DNA of 53,015 nt from Novosphingobium nitrogenifigens DSM 19370 (GTDB lineage Bacteria > Pseudomonadota > Alphaproteobacteria > Sphingomonadales > Sphingomonadaceae). Where the stretch lies: contig NZ_GL876934.1 of the NCBI RefSeq assembly GCF_000192575.1, forward strand, positions 199,124 to 252,138, read 5' to 3'. The notes below the pieces were generated by a model. That model worked only from the letters and a program-made list of their open reading frames with translations. It had not been told where the DNA came from and did not search any database. Shown here piece by piece: positions 44,618-53,015 of the stretch (its first letter is position 1; each line of letters begins with the position of its first letter). The position numbers and the translations under genes are program-made.

Positions 44618-45193
44618 ATGGGGACGTCCAAGGCCGACAAGGCACAGAGCCGCGAGCGCATTCTGGCCGCCGCGGCACAACAGATCCGCAGCGGCGGGCT
44701 GGACAGCATCGCGATCGGGGACCTGATGAAGACGGCCGGGCTGACCCATGGCGCATTCTATGCGCACTTCCCCTCACGGGCGGCGCTGATCGCGGCGGCG
44801 CTCGATCGGGCGCTGGCGGATGGATCGCGCAACGCGCACAAGGCTTGCGGCCCGGTCGAAACCCGCACGCTCGCGCAATTCGTCGAGGCTTATCTCTCCC
44901 CCGCCCACCGCGACGCTCCGCACAAAGGCTGCGCGGTCCCGGCGCTGGCCGCCGAAGCCGGACGGTCGGACGAGGAAACGCGAGCGATCATGAGCCGTCG
45001 CATGGAACGCTATATCGATGATCTTGCGACGACGATCGGCGAAGGCGAAGCCGCGCGGGAAGAAGCCATCGCCACATGGTCCGCGATGGTCGGCGCGCTG
45101 ATGCTGTCCCGACTGTTCGCGGGCGAACCGCTGGGCGATGCTGTTCTCGACGCCACCCGCAAAGCGATCCTGGGCAGGGTCGGAAAGCCCTAG
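44618..45193 (+). CDS. TetR-family transcriptional regulator
   Basis: A 191-residue regulator. N-terminal helix-turn-helix: RERILAAAAQQIRSGGLDSIAIGDLMKTAGLTHGAFYAHFPSRAAL in segments, the classic TetR signature ending AFYAHFPSR. A C-terminal domain of unknown ligand contains KGCAVPALAAEAGR. ATG 44618 chosen; upstream in-frame codons cover the operator. It likely represses itself and the divergent SDR gene. Its stop overlaps the convergent methyltransferase stop by four bases. Confidence 0.92.
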   Translation: MGTSKADKAQSRERILAAAAQQIRSGGLDSIAIGDLMKTAGLTHGAFYAHFPSRAALIAAALDRALADGSRNAHKACGPVETRTLAQFVEAYLSPAHRDAPHKGCAVPALAAEAGRSDEETRAIMSRRMERYIDDLATTIGEGEAAREEAIATWSAMVGALMLSRLFAGEPLGDAVLDATRKAILGRVGKP

Positions 45194-46005
45194 CCTTCGA
45201 GTGTCGCAAGCACTTCGTAAGCCAGGACTGCCCCGGCGACCGCCGCATTGAGGCTGTCAGCGCGACCCTTCATCGGCATCGTCACCCGCAAGTCGCAAGC
45301 CATCTCGTATTCTTCGGGAAGGCCGCGCGATTCATTGCCGACCATGACAAAGCAGGGCGCTGCATAAGGCGCACCACGATAGGGCTGCGCGTCGCGCAAG
45401 GATGCCGCGACAAGCTGCCCTTCCCCTTGCCGAAGCCACTCCTGAAACTCGGCCCAGCGCGCCTGAGCGAGACGCTGGGTAAAAATCGCGCCCATGCTGG
45501 CCCGCACGGCCTCGACCGAGAACGGATCGGCACAATCGTCGAGCAGGATCAGCCCGCCCGCGCCGACCGCGTCGGCCGTGCGCAACATCGTGCCCAGATT
45601 GCCCGGATCACGCATGGCCTGTACCACGAGCCAGATCGGGGCGGCCTTGCGATCAATCGTCGAAAGCCCGGTGTCCCATTCCGCATAGACGCCCGCGACG
45701 GCCTGCGGATTGTCCTTGCCGGTGACTTTGGCGAGAATGTCGGTCGGCACCTCGATCACGTCGCCGCCGCTTTCCACTACCGCCTGCTCGAGATCGGACA
45801 GCAGGGGATGCTCGTCGCGCCCGGACGCCATCAGCAGAATTTCGGGCAAACGACCGCCTTCGCGCGCGTCGGTCAGCAGCCGCAGACCTTCGGCCAGAAA
45901 ACGCTCCTCGCGCCGCCTGTGCTTCTTGTCGCGCAGGCTGCGAACGAACTTGATCGTGGGATTGGAGTAGCCGGTGATGATCTTGCGCGCCATGGCTCCG
46001 CTCAT
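45190..46005 (-). CDS. SpoU/TrmH-family RNA 2'-O-methyltransferase
   Basis: About 271 residues: an N-terminal substrate-binding domain (NPTIKFVRSLRDKKHRRREERFLAEG in segments) and a C-terminal knotted SPOUT domain with MRDPGNLGTMLRTADA, VMVGNESRGLPEE and SLNAAVAGAVLAYE. Closest in layout to TrmH/RlmB-type rRNA methyltransferases; the target nucleotide is not known. ATG at 46005 (AGG six bases upstream) or 45993 are both possible. It begins 20 bp after the HPr gene. Confidence 0.87.
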   Translation of the reverse strand: MSGAMARKIITGYSNPTIKFVRSLRDKKHRRREERFLAEGLRLLTDAREGGRLPEILLMASGRDEHPLLSDLEQAVVESGGDVIEVPTDILAKVTGKDNPQAVAGVYAEWDTGLSTIDRKAAPIWLVVQAMRDPGNLGTMLRTADAVGAGGLILLDDCADPFSVEAVRASMGAIFTQRLAQARWAEFQEWLRQGEGQLVAASLRDAQPYRGAPYAAPCFVMVGNESRGLPEEYEMACDLRVTMPMKGRADSLNAAVAGAVLAYEVLATLEG

Positions 46006-46025
46006 GCGCAGCCTGCGCGGCAAGG

Positions 46026-46322
46026 TCAATCCTCGCCGAAACCGTCCTTGATGAGCCCAGCCAGCTTCATCAGCACGGCATCGGCTTCGCCATCGGGGCC
46101 CGCGACGCTCAGATCGACGCTGTCGCCCTTGGCCGCACCAAGCATCATCAGCCCGAGGATCGAACCGCCATTGGCGTCGGTTCCGTCCTTGGTCACGGTC
46201 ACGTCGAATCCGGCCGGAAGCTTGGCCACGGCATTGACAAACTTGGCACTGGCCCGGGCATGAAGCCCACGCTGGTTGACAATGGTCACCGTTTCACGCG
46301 CGATGTACACCTGCTCTCCCAT
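46026..46322 (-). CDS. ptsH: HPr family phosphocarrier protein
   Basis: A 98-residue phosphocarrier. The phosphorylated histidine is His21 in QRGLHARASAKF, and Ser54 in GGSILGLMMLGA matches the HprK phosphorylation site. Begins three bases after the EIIA stop. With EIIA-Man, HprK and RapZ nearby but no sugar permease, it belongs to an alphaproteobacterial regulatory PTS. The EI-type kinase (ptsP) is not in the window. Confidence 0.94.
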   Translation of the reverse strand: MGEQVYIARETVTIVNQRGLHARASAKFVNAVAKLPAGFDVTVTKDGTDANGGSILGLMMLGAAKGDSVDLSVAGPDGEADAVLMKLAGLIKDGFGED

Positions 46323-46325
46323 TGA

Positions 46326-46730
46326 TCATGCGTCCTGTCCCAGAAATTCGGAAGCGATGGTAATATAGTTACGCCCCGCATCGCGTGCAGCAGCGGTCGC
46401 TTCGCGAACCCCCATGCATCCGCGCGCCTTGGCGAGGCGGATCAGCATGGGCAGATTGATACCTGCAATGACTTCGACCTTGCCTGCCTGCATCAGCGAG
46501 ATGGCAAGATTCGAAGGCGTTCCGCCGAACAGATCGGTAAGGACGATGACACCGTCCCCGCTGTCGACACGGCGGATCGCATCGGCGATTTCGCGCCGTC
46601 GCTTCTCCATATCGTCGTTGGGGCCGATGCAGACACCGATGATGTCCGACTGGCGCCCGACGACATGCTCCATCGCATGGATGAATTCGTCGGCGAGAGC
46701 GCCATGGGTAACCAGGATGAGACCGATCAT
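46326..46730 (-). CDS. PTS EIIA component, mannose family
   Basis: A 134-residue EIIA-Man domain protein. The phospho-histidine is His9 in ILVTHGALADEF, and LTDLFGGTPSNLA is the family signature. No EIIB/EIIC/EIID transport partners are present, so a regulatory role is inferred, possibly linking PTS phosphorylation to ChvG/ChvI or carbon flux. It is three bases before HPr and separated from rapZ by 182 bp. Confidence 0.93.
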   Translation of the reverse strand: MIGLILVTHGALADEFIHAMEHVVGRQSDIIGVCIGPNDDMEKRRREIADAIRRVDSGDGVIVLTDLFGGTPSNLAISLMQAGKVEVIAGINLPMLIRLAKARGCMGVREATAAARDAGRNYITIASEFLGQDA

Positions 46731-46912
46731 GAAATGACGTGGCTCCGAAGGTCGAGTCGCTTGCCCTGGCGACGCGCCGGGTGTTCCGGATGACGCAGCT
46801 TGAGCATGGCGATGCGCACGACGCCTCTCTGTTGCTTAATCCCTTGCTTCAGGACCAATCCTACCCCGGAAAACATTTTATTTTATAACCTGAATGACCG
46901 GAAAAACCGGTT
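46731..46912. other. gap between EIIA and rapZ
   Basis: A 182-bp non-coding stretch. Its right part is notably AT-rich (46872-46890) and contains the perfect inverted repeat ACCGG-AAAAA-CCGGT at 46897-46911, immediately after the rapZ stop. The hairpin is followed by TTTT in the plus direction but not in the minus direction of rapZ. It is at best a weak terminator for rapZ. The AT-rich block could hold the EIIA-HPr promoter. Confidence 0.4.
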
Positions 46913-47893
46913 TTACTGCGATCCCCGCTTCCCGCTCCGCTCCAGCAAATCGGCTGCGCGCGAAGCAAGGTTGCGATGCAACAATGTGGGTGAAAATCCC
47001 GCTTCGCGCAAGGCGGAAGCGATCTGTTCGGCCATGAATACCGAACGGTGTTTCCCTCCGGTACACCCGAAAGCTATGTTCACATAGGCCTTGCCTTGCG
47101 CTTCAAAGCGGGGAAGCAGCAGCAGGAGCAGGTCGCGAATCCGCGCAAATGCTTCCTCAAAGGCCGGATCGCGGCGGATATAGTCCCCCACCGGGGCATC
47201 CAGTCCGGTCTGCGGCCGCAACTCTTCCACCCAATAGGGATTGGCAAGAAATCGCATGTCGAAAACGAGATCGGCCAGCGGCGGCGTCCCGCGGGAAAAA
47301 CCGAAACTGTTGATCGTGATCGTCGAATGGGGCGGCGTCGTCTGGCTGAAATGCGCGCGGATCGCCTGTTGAAGATCGTTGGTGGTGTAGTCGCTGGTCG
47401 AGATCACCACATCAGCCCAACGCCGCAAGGGCTCGAGCAATTCCCGCTCAGCCACGATGCCGTTGAGCGCGGGCTTGTCCTCGCTCATCGGATGGCGACG
47501 GCGGGTCTCATTATAGCGGCGTTCGAGCTCGGCCCCGCTGCAATCGAGGAAGAGCGTGGTGATCGACAGGTCCGAACGCTCCAGCAAGGACTTGACCCGC
47601 GCGATCGTCGTCTGCGGATCAAAGCCGCGCGTGCGGGTATCGAAACCGATTGCCAGAGGCGCGCCATCATCGAGGCGGGCAGTGCCCGGACCGGTTTCCA
47701 GCAGACGGTCGAGCAGGCGGATCGGGAAGTTGTCGATGGCTTCCCAGCCCAGATCCTCAAGCGCACGCATGGCCGTGGTCTTGCCTGCACCCAGAACCCC
47801 GGTCACCAGCAGAATACGTTGCGGTCCCGAGCCTTTACCTGAACCGCATTCGGCGGTTCCTGCCTCGGACAAAGTGGACGATTCGTCACCCAT
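46913..47893 (-). CDS. rapZ: RNase adapter protein RapZ
   Basis: About 326 residues, longer than the usual ~285 because of an N-terminal extension of about 25 residues. Walker A is TGVLGAGKTT (residues 31-40); the C-terminal domain has SFGFSRGTPPLADLVFDMRFL and FGCTGGKHRSVFMAE, the signature. In E. coli it targets GlmZ sRNA to RNase E, but that system is gammaproteobacterial; the role here is not known. The ATG at 47893 follows AGAGGGG. It lies 73 bp after hprK. Confidence 0.93.
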   Translation of the reverse strand: MGDESSTLSEAGTAECGSGKGSGPQRILLVTGVLGAGKTTAMRALEDLGWEAIDNFPIRLLDRLLETGPGTARLDDGAPLAIGFDTRTRGFDPQTTIARVKSLLERSDLSITTLFLDCSGAELERRYNETRRRHPMSEDKPALNGIVAERELLEPLRRWADVVISTSDYTTNDLQQAIRAHFSQTTPPHSTITINSFGFSRGTPPLADLVFDMRFLANPYWVEELRPQTGLDAPVGDYIRRDPAFEEAFARIRDLLLLLLPRFEAQGKAYVNIAFGCTGGKHRSVFMAEQIASALREAGFSPTLLHRNLASRAADLLERSGKRGSQ

Positions 47894-47966
47894 TGCCCCT
47901 CTGTGCGCCACACCGCGACGGATTGAAAGGCCGGATTGAAAGAGAAGACCGCAGACGTTTTCCCGA

Positions 47967-48395
47967 TCATGCCACCGGGAGGCCGTAATGCTGAAGGGCA
48001 AGCTCGGTCCGCAAGGCCAGAACCGGACTGTCAGGCCAAAGGCGCAAAGCCGGAAGAGGCACGCCGCCCCGCTCGACCCTCTCGGCCGCCTCGACATGGC
48101 GCGGCGCCCCGTGATCGAGCAGGACGACAAGAGCGACCGGCACGTCGCCGACCACCGGCATGGGCAGAAGCCCCAGATTGCGAACCTCGATCAGCCCCGC
48201 GATCGCGGGATGCGGGCGAGCGAGCAAGCGCCCATCCTCTGCCGCAAGCAGCACGCCATCGTCGCCGACAAGACGCGCGCCCCGATCGATCAAGGCAAGG
48301 GCAAGGCTCGACTTGCCGACCCCGGGCGCCCCTTCGATCAGGATCGCCCGCCCGCCGATCGCAACCGCCGTCGCCTGATGGGCGCGGGCCTTCAT
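47967..48395 (-). CDS. hprK: short HPr kinase/phosphorylase (C-terminal domain only)
   Basis: A 142-residue protein, typical of alphaproteobacterial HprK, which lacks the N-terminal half found in Firmicutes (~310 residues). Walker A is EGAPGVGKSS (21-30), LVGDDGVLL follows, and HPAIAGLIEVRNLG is the HprK signature. It phosphorylates HPr on serine. Its ATG overlaps the chvG stop by four bases, tying PTS control to the two-component system. Confidence 0.93.
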   Translation of the reverse strand: MKARAHQATAVAIGGRAILIEGAPGVGKSSLALALIDRGARLVGDDGVLLAAEDGRLLARPHPAIAGLIEVRNLGLLPMPVVGDVPVALVVLLDHGAPRHVEAAERVERGGVPLPALRLWPDSPVLALRTELALQHYGLPVA

Positions 48396-49960
48396 TCGTC
48401 GTCCTCGTCATTGGCCGAGGGCAAGGACAGCACAAGACAAGCCCCCCCGCTGCCATCGGCCTTGTCGACGATCACCAAAGTCCCGTCGTGCGCCTCGGCA
48501 ATGCTGCGCGCGATGGCAAGGCCAAGGCCGCTATGGGCACCGAAGGCTTCCTCATCCGGGCGCACCGAATGGAACCGCTCGAACACCTTTTCCCGCTCGT
48601 CCGGAGCAATTCCGGGGCCCTCGTCGCTGACCGAAAGCAGCACCCGACCATGTTCGGCCCAGACGCGCACTTCCACTTCCCCGCCCGACGGGGAAAACGA
48701 GACCGCATTGTCGAGCAGGTTGTCGAGCACGCGTTCGAGTTGCAGGGCGTCCCCGGCGACATGGGTATCGCCCTCACCCCGGCGGAAACGGATCGGGCAG
48801 TCGGTCTGCCCCGGCCGGACCCCGCGCGCGCCCACGACCTGCGCCGCCAACAGGGCCAGGTCCAGCAGGGCAAACGTCGCCCGGCTGAGCGCGGCATCAA
48901 TCCGGCTCGCTTCGGCAATTTCGGTGATCAGGCGATCGAGCCGCTGCACGTCGTGGGTTGCGATGGCCGACAGCTGACGACGCAAGGCCGGGTCTTCGAC
49001 CTTGTCCATCGCTTCCACGGCACTGGCGAGCGAAGCCAGCGGGTTCTTCAACTCGTGCGACACGTCTGCGGCAAAGCTTTCGACCGCGTCGATCTGCTGC
49101 CGCAAAGCTTCGGTCATGTCGGAAAACGCGCGGGCAAGCAGGCCGATCTCGTCACCGCGATCGGGCAGGCGCGGCACCACTACCGCCCGCTCGCGCCCGA
49201 GCCGGACGCGCACCGCCGCCCGGACCAGCGCGCGCAAGGGCTGCACGATCGTGCGGGCAAGGAACAGCGACAATTGCACCGACAACAGCATCGCCAGACC
49301 GATGATGATGACCAGCGTCTGGCGGGCGTCGCGCACGGCCTGTGTCACATCGAGTGCGTTGCGCATCGAGAGCAGCATGTCGCCCCGCGTCCCGACCGGC
49401 GTCGCGGCGGTGATGACCGGCGTGCGATCGGGCGCATAGCGCAGAAAGACTTCGGTCCGCCCCGACTGACGCGCCCGGGCGATTTCGGGCCAATTACCCG
49501 CGCCGGTCAGCGGCGGTTCGCGATACCGTTCGACAGCAGGTGCCCCGACGATGAAATCGACCCCGCGATCAAGCTCGCGCGCCACTTTCTGATACCAGGG
49601 TTCGGTTGCCGGATCGACAAAAGCAAACGAAGGCGGAGCAAGGCGAAAGCTGTCCTCGATCAGCCCACCGTGGGGATCATAGAGCGTCAGGCGCAGGACT
49701 TGCGTGGTGCCGATTTCGGCCATCAGTTGCCGCCGCTCGTCGCCCCGCGCATGGGACAGAGCGGCAGCCGCGATTTCCGCCTCTGCCCGCGCCAGGCGAA
49801 AGCGTTCGTTGATCAACTGGGTCCGGTAGGAGTCGAGGTAAAAAAAGCCGCCTGCGAGAAGGGCAAGCGCGATCACGTTGACGACCAGAATGCGCGTGGT
49901 CAGCGACACCCCGCGCGTGCGCCACAAACGGCGCGTCGGCCGCCTGCGCCCTGAGGACAT
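48392..49960 (-). CDS. chvG: sensor histidine kinase ChvG
   Basis: About 522 residues. First membrane helix at residues 22-42, a periplasmic sensor domain, second helix at about 215-236, then HAMP, phospho-acceptor His302 in ADVSHELKNPLASL and an HATPase domain with NLLDNAVSF, SDEGPGIAPDE and HSGLGLAIARSI. ChvG/ExoS senses acid or envelope stress and is held back by ExoR in rhizobia. ATG 49960, 28 bp after chvI, is preferred; the frame is open upstream. Kinase family is sure; the ChvG name relies on the neighbours. Confidence 0.9.
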   Translation of the reverse strand: MSSGRRRPTRRLWRTRGVSLTTRILVVNVIALALLAGGFFYLDSYRTQLINERFRLARAEAEIAAAALSHARGDERRQLMAEIGTTQVLRLTLYDPHGGLIEDSFRLAPPSFAFVDPATEPWYQKVARELDRGVDFIVGAPAVERYREPPLTGAGNWPEIARARQSGRTEVFLRYAPDRTPVITAATPVGTRGDMLLSMRNALDVTQAVRDARQTLVIIIGLAMLLSVQLSLFLARTIVQPLRALVRAAVRVRLGRERAVVVPRLPDRGDEIGLLARAFSDMTEALRQQIDAVESFAADVSHELKNPLASLASAVEAMDKVEDPALRRQLSAIATHDVQRLDRLITEIAEASRIDAALSRATFALLDLALLAAQVVGARGVRPGQTDCPIRFRRGEGDTHVAGDALQLERVLDNLLDNAVSFSPSGGEVEVRVWAEHGRVLLSVSDEGPGIAPDEREKVFERFHSVRPDEEAFGAHSGLGLAIARSIAEAHDGTLVIVDKADGSGGACLVLSLPSANDEDDE

Positions 49961-49988
49961 CGGCCCGTTTCCCGACACGGGTTCGCTC

Positions 49989-50795
49989 TCAGGGATCGCC
50001 AAAGCTGTACCCGGCACCATAAAGCGTCTCGATCGCGCCGAACTGCGGGTCGACCACGCGGAACTTGCGCCGCAAACGCTTGATATGACTGTCGATGGTG
50101 CGGTCATCGACGAAAACATCGTCCTGATAGGCCGCATCCATCAGTTGCCCGCGCGTGCGCACGACGCCCGGACGCATCGCAAGAGCTTCGAGGATCAGGA
50201 ATTCCGTGACGGTCAGCGAGACCGGCTGGCCCGACCATTCGACCTGATGCCGGGCCGGGTCCATGCTCAGGCGTCCGCGGCGGATCGGTTCGGGCAAGGC
50301 TTCGACCGGTTCGCCTTCGGGTTCGGACGCGCCGCGCAGGGCCACTTCGCTCCGCCGCAGGATCGCGCGGATCCGCGCGATCAGCAAACGCTGGCTGAAC
50401 GGCTTGGTGATGTAGTCGTCCGCCCCCAGCGACAACCCGAGCGCCTCATCCGCCTCGTCCGCCTTGCTGGTCAGGAAAATGACCGGAAGGTCGCTTTTCT
50501 CGCGCAGTTTGCCCAGCAATTCGAGGCCGTCCATGCGCGGCATCTTGATGTCGAAGACGGCAAGATCGGGCGGATTTTCCCCGATCGCCTTGAGCGCGGC
50601 GGCGCCGTCGTAATAGACCCGCGTGGCAAAGCCCTCGGCCTGCAGCGCGATGGAAACCGTCGTCAGGATGTTACGGTCGTCATCGACCAGTGCAATGACT
50701 TTGGTCGCACGCGGCACTTCGGGCAGCGATGGCGATGCCTGTGTGCTGCGGTCTGCGTTGTGGTCGGGATCGCCCCCCTCGGACTTCGTCGTCAT
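49989..50795 (-). CDS. chvI: response regulator ChvI
   Basis: A 268-residue OmpR/PhoB-type regulator. Receiver domain with acidic pocket ALVDDD and phospho-accepting Asp82 in [17 protein letters not shown], then a winged-helix DNA-binding domain ([30 protein letters not shown]). It has about 30 extra residues before the receiver, so a later start is possible. It heads the chvI-chvG-hprK run and is divergent from pckA, as in Agrobacterium, where pckA adjoins chvGI and is ChvI-controlled. Confidence 0.92.
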   Translation of the reverse strand: MTTKSEGGDPDHNADRSTQASPSLPEVPRATKVIALVDDDRNILTTVSIALQAEGFATRVYYDGAAALKAIGENPPDLAVFDIKMPRMDGLELLGKLREKSDLPVIFLTSKADEADEALGLSLGADDYITKPFSQRLLIARIRAILRRSEVALRGASEPEGEPVEALPEPIRRGRLSMDPARHQVEWSGQPVSLTVTEFLILEALAMRPGVVRTRGQLMDAAYQDDVFVDDRTIDSHIKRLRRKFRVVDPQFGAIETLYGAGYSFGDP

Positions 50796-51201
50796 GCTCG
50801 CGTCACTGATCGGCCATCATGCCGCCCGACGACTGCAAGCGCCGCACGGCCGGTTGCAAAATCCCAAAGGGTCGGAAATATCGGCATATTCCCCTGCCCT
50901 CCCTCTCGGCACCGCGCGGTCCGGTTCCAAACCGGGCTCGGAGCACGTATCCTCTCATCGCCTAGACGCTCTCGCCGATCGTGGCAACCAGGCGCCCGAC
51001 GACATCGTGCGCGCAGCAAAGTTGCACATTTTGCAATCGTCCGCGCAAAAATCTTGTTTGTCACCTCTGGTTTGACGCAGCAATTTTGGCACACTATGCG
51101 CAGTCCAACGAGTCTGTGCATTCGTATTCAAAACTTGGAAGTCAAATCGTCGAACCAAACTTGCGCGGCATGATCAACAGCCGCCCAGTGGGAGGATTGC
51201 A
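50796..51201. promoter_or_regulatory. divergent control region between chvI and pckA
   Basis: A 406-bp gene-free stretch. Seen directly are the inverted repeat TTGCA-N5-TGCAA at 51022-51036, an AT-rich half towards pckA, and a hairpin CCGGTT-CCA-AACCGG at 50921-50935. The pckA GTG start is preceded by GGAGG at 51191-51195. No clear -35/-10 pair stands out. No ORF with ribosome site or RNA gene was recognised. Confidence 0.55.
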
Positions 51202-52806
51202 GTGTCCGGAACCAGCCTGAACGTGTCGCTTTCGCAGCAGGGATTCCCTGAGCCGGCACACCTCTTTGCCAATCTCGGCACGGCGCCGCTGGTCGAACAC
51301 GCCGTCCACAACGGTGAAGGTGTGTTGTCCAAGGACGGCCCGTTCGTCGTCGCCACCGGCAAGCACACCGGTCGTTCGGCCAAGGACAAGTTCATCGTCC
51401 GTGATGCCGAAACCGAAAACACCGTGTGGTGGGGCAAGACCAACGTTCCGATGACCCCGGAACATTTCGCCGCTCTCAAGGCCGATTTCATCAAGGCGCT
51501 GGGCGAGAAGGACAAGCTCTACGTCGCCGATCTGTTCGGCGGCAGCCAGCCCGAACACCGCGTCAAGGTGCGCGTGATCAACGAACTGGCCTGGCACAAC
51601 CTCTTCATCCGCACCCTGCTGGTGCGTCCGACCGCCGAAGAACTCGCCGATTTCGTGCCCGAATACACGATCATCGACCTGCCCAGCTTCCGCGCAGATC
51701 CGGAACGCCACGGCTGCCGCAGCGAAACCGTGGTTGCGGTCAACCTGTCGGAAAAGCTGATCCTCATCGGCGGCACCGCCTATGCCGGCGAAATGAAGAA
51801 GTCGGTTTTCGGCATTCTCAACTACCTGCTGCCGGTCAAGGGCGTGATGCCCATGCACTGCTCGGCCAACATCGGCCCCGACGGCGACACTGCCGTGTTC
51901 TTCGGCCTGTCGGGCACCGGCAAGACCACGCTGTCGGCCGACGCCAGCCGCACGCTGATCGGTGACGACGAACATGGCTGGTCGGACACCGCCGTGTTCA
52001 ACTTCGAAGGCGGTTGCTATGCCAAGATGATCCGTCTCTCGGCCGAAGCCGAACCGGAAATCTTTGCCACGACCAAGCGTTTCGGCACCGTGCTCGAAAA
52101 CGTCGTGATCGACCTCGCCACGCGCGAAATCGACCTTGACGACCACAGCCTGGCTGAAAACAGCCGCGGTTCCTATCCGATCGACTTCATTCCGAACGCG
52201 AGCGAGGACAACCTCGGCCCGGTTCCGCAGAACATCATTTTCCTGACTGCCGACGCTTATGGCGTGCTGCCTCCGATCGCACGCCTGACGCCGGAACAGG
52301 CGATGTATCACTTCCTGTCGGGCTATACCGCGCGCGTTGCGGGCACCGAAATCGGCGTGACCGAACCCGAAGCGACGTTCTCGACCTGCTTTGGCGCACC
52401 GTTCATGCCGCGCCACCCGTCGATCTACGGCAACCTGCTCAAGGAACGCATCAACAAGGGCGGCGTGAAGTGCTGGCTGGTCAACACCGGCTGGTCGGGC
52501 GGCAAGGCCACGCAGGAAGGCATCAAGCGCATGCCGATCAAGGCGACGCGTGCGCTCCTCAACGCTGCGCTCGACGGCAGCCTGAACGAAGCCGAATTCC
52601 GTGAAGACCCGTACTTCGGCTTCGAAGTTCCGGTCGCGGTTGCGGGCGTCGAGACCAAGCTGCTCGATCCGCGCGGCGCCTGGGCCGATGCCGACGAATA
52701 CGACAAGACCGCACAGGAACTGGTGCGCAAGTTCATCGACAACTTCGAGCAGTTTGCCGATCACGTCGACGAAAGCGTCCGTCAGGCAGCGCCGGTCACT
52801 GCCTGA
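51202..52806 (+). CDS. pckA: phosphoenolpyruvate carboxykinase (ATP)
   Basis: A 534-residue gluconeogenic enzyme converting oxaloacetate to PEP. Kinase-1a P-loop GLSGTGKTT (235-243), PEPCK-specific FFGLSGTG context, [16 protein letters not shown] near the N-terminus and LIGDDEHGW (kinase-2) are intact. GTG start at 51202 with GGAGG six bases upstream. It would be needed for growth on the TCA-cycle intermediates generated by aromatic catabolism. Followed by a strong terminator. Confidence 0.97.
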   Translation: MSGTSLNVSLSQQGFPEPAHLFANLGTAPLVEHAVHNGEGVLSKDGPFVVATGKHTGRSAKDKFIVRDAETENTVWWGKTNVPMTPEHFAALKADFIKALGEKDKLYVADLFGGSQPEHRVKVRVINELAWHNLFIRTLLVRPTAEELADFVPEYTIIDLPSFRADPERHGCRSETVVAVNLSEKLILIGGTAYAGEMKKSVFGILNYLLPVKGVMPMHCSANIGPDGDTAVFFGLSGTGKTTLSADASRTLIGDDEHGWSDTAVFNFEGGCYAKMIRLSAEAEPEIFATTKRFGTVLENVVIDLATREIDLDDHSLAENSRGSYPIDFIPNASEDNLGPVPQNIIFLTADAYGVLPPIARLTPEQAMYHFLSGYTARVAGTEIGVTEPEATFSTCFGAPFMPRHPSIYGNLLKERINKGGVKCWLVNTGWSGGKATQEGIKRMPIKATRALLNAALDGSLNEAEFREDPYFGFEVPVAVAGVETKLLDPRGAWADADEYDKTAQELVRKFIDNFEQFADHVDESVRQAAPVTA

Positions 52807-52848
52807 TCGCACTGTCCATCCAGCCCAAGGGCCTGATGGAACGGAAAC

Positions 52849-52877
52849 ATGCGCCGCCCCCACAAGGGGCGGCGCAT
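52849..52877 (+). terminator. strong terminator after pckA
   Basis: ATGCGCCGCCCC and GGGGCGGCGCAT form a perfect 12-bp stem around CACAA, followed by TTCGTT, 42 bp after the pckA stop. Confidence 0.85.
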
Positions 52878-52968
52878 TTCGTTCAAGCCCCCCTTCGGAC
52901 CGCTGATTTTTCGATCTTGCCACAATGGAGCGAGGTCTCGTTGCCCCCCCTTTCCCCGCGAAATACGT

Positions 52969-52987
52969 AGTTACCTGATGGGTAACT
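52969..52987. promoter_or_regulatory. perfect inverted repeat upstream of a probable next gene
   Basis: AGTTACC-TGATG-GGTAACT, 7-bp perfect arms with a 5-bp centre, preceded by the palindromic TACGTA. Its size and symmetry fit a dimeric regulator site, for instance a lux-box-like element. It lies 20 bp before a likely start codon at 53007. Confidence 0.55.
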
Positions 52988-53006
52988 TTGGGTTCGGGGG
53001 AATCGC

Positions 53007-53015
53007 ATGCCAACT
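53007..53015 (+). CDS. possible start of a gene running off the window
   Basis: ATG at 53007 preceded by GGGGGAA six bases upstream; only three codons (MPT) are inside the window. Supported by the ribosome site and the upstream palindrome only. Product cannot be assigned. Confidence 0.3.

Noticed and set aside
46897..46911. ACCGG-AAAAA-CCGGT hairpin as rapZ terminator
   Set aside because: Five-bp stem and no T tract in the direction of rapZ transcription; kept only as a remark in the gap entry.
50915..50940. tRNA T-arm-like GGTTCCAAACC sequence
   Set aside because: No acceptor stem, anticodon arm or CCA-compatible fold around it; it is only a short hairpin.

Overview
The window is high-GC, densely packed alphaproteobacterial DNA. 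The gene set points to Sphingomonadales, most plausibly a Novosphingobium- or Sphingobium-like aromatic degrader. It includes a divergent chvI/pckA pair with hprK, rapZ, EIIA-Man and HPr, a hemC-hemD-mitofilin run, cobS, tandem cysteine desulfurases and a complete phenol-hydroxylase/meta-cleavage cluster. I see no insertion sequence, CRISPR array, tRNA or rRNA.

Positions 1-15563 form an accessory catabolic island. A multicomponent phenol hydroxylase operon (dmpKLMNOP-like, 13517 down to 8844, minus strand) continues into a chloroplast-type ferredoxin, an extradiol dioxygenase and a semialdehyde hydrolase (8840 to 6627). After a GntR/FCD regulator on the plus strand, a second minus-strand block repeats the ferredoxin and dioxygenase and adds the 4-oxalocrotonate branch: semialdehyde dehydrogenase, decarboxylase and tautomerase. 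It ends with an outer-membrane 'phenol meta' protein and a GlcG/HbpS-like protein. Together these take phenol or alkylphenols to catechol, ring-cleave it, and feed both the hydrolytic and the dehydrogenase branch. The last steps (hydratase, aldolase, acylating aldehyde dehydrogenase) are not in the window. A second hydrolase is cut by the left edge. A DmpR/XylR-type regulator is divergent from dmpK. As sequenced it carries a +1 frameshift in a run of eight C, has no GAFTGA loop and has an altered Walker B.

Positions 15585-29490 hold cell-envelope and cofactor genes: a membrane-anchored helix-hairpin-helix protein, a polysaccharide flippase, gpsA and tsaD (overlapping), divergent hemC-hemD-mitofilin, a UbiH-type hydroxylase overlapping a secreted alkaline phosphatase, a DsbD-type reductase, a CPBP protease and an aspartyl/asparaginyl beta-hydroxylase-like enzyme.

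Positions 29521-43059 are mostly housekeeping: parC, a 2Fe-2S ferredoxin coupled to two overlapping cysteine desulfurases, a divergent hydrolase, a GFA protein, cobS, an MDR oxidoreductase, truA-fmt, recR, def and rmuC. Positions 43108-45193 are a small accessory block: an HCCA-isomerase-like protein and an SDR lacking its catalytic Tyr/Lys, divergent from a TetR regulator with a clear palindromic operator.

Positions 45190-52806 are a signalling and central-carbon region: an rRNA methyltransferase, HPr, EIIA-Man, RapZ, short HprK and ChvG/ChvI on the minus strand, divergent from ATP-dependent PEP carboxykinase. The window ends in a perfect inverted repeat just upstream of what looks like the start of another gene.
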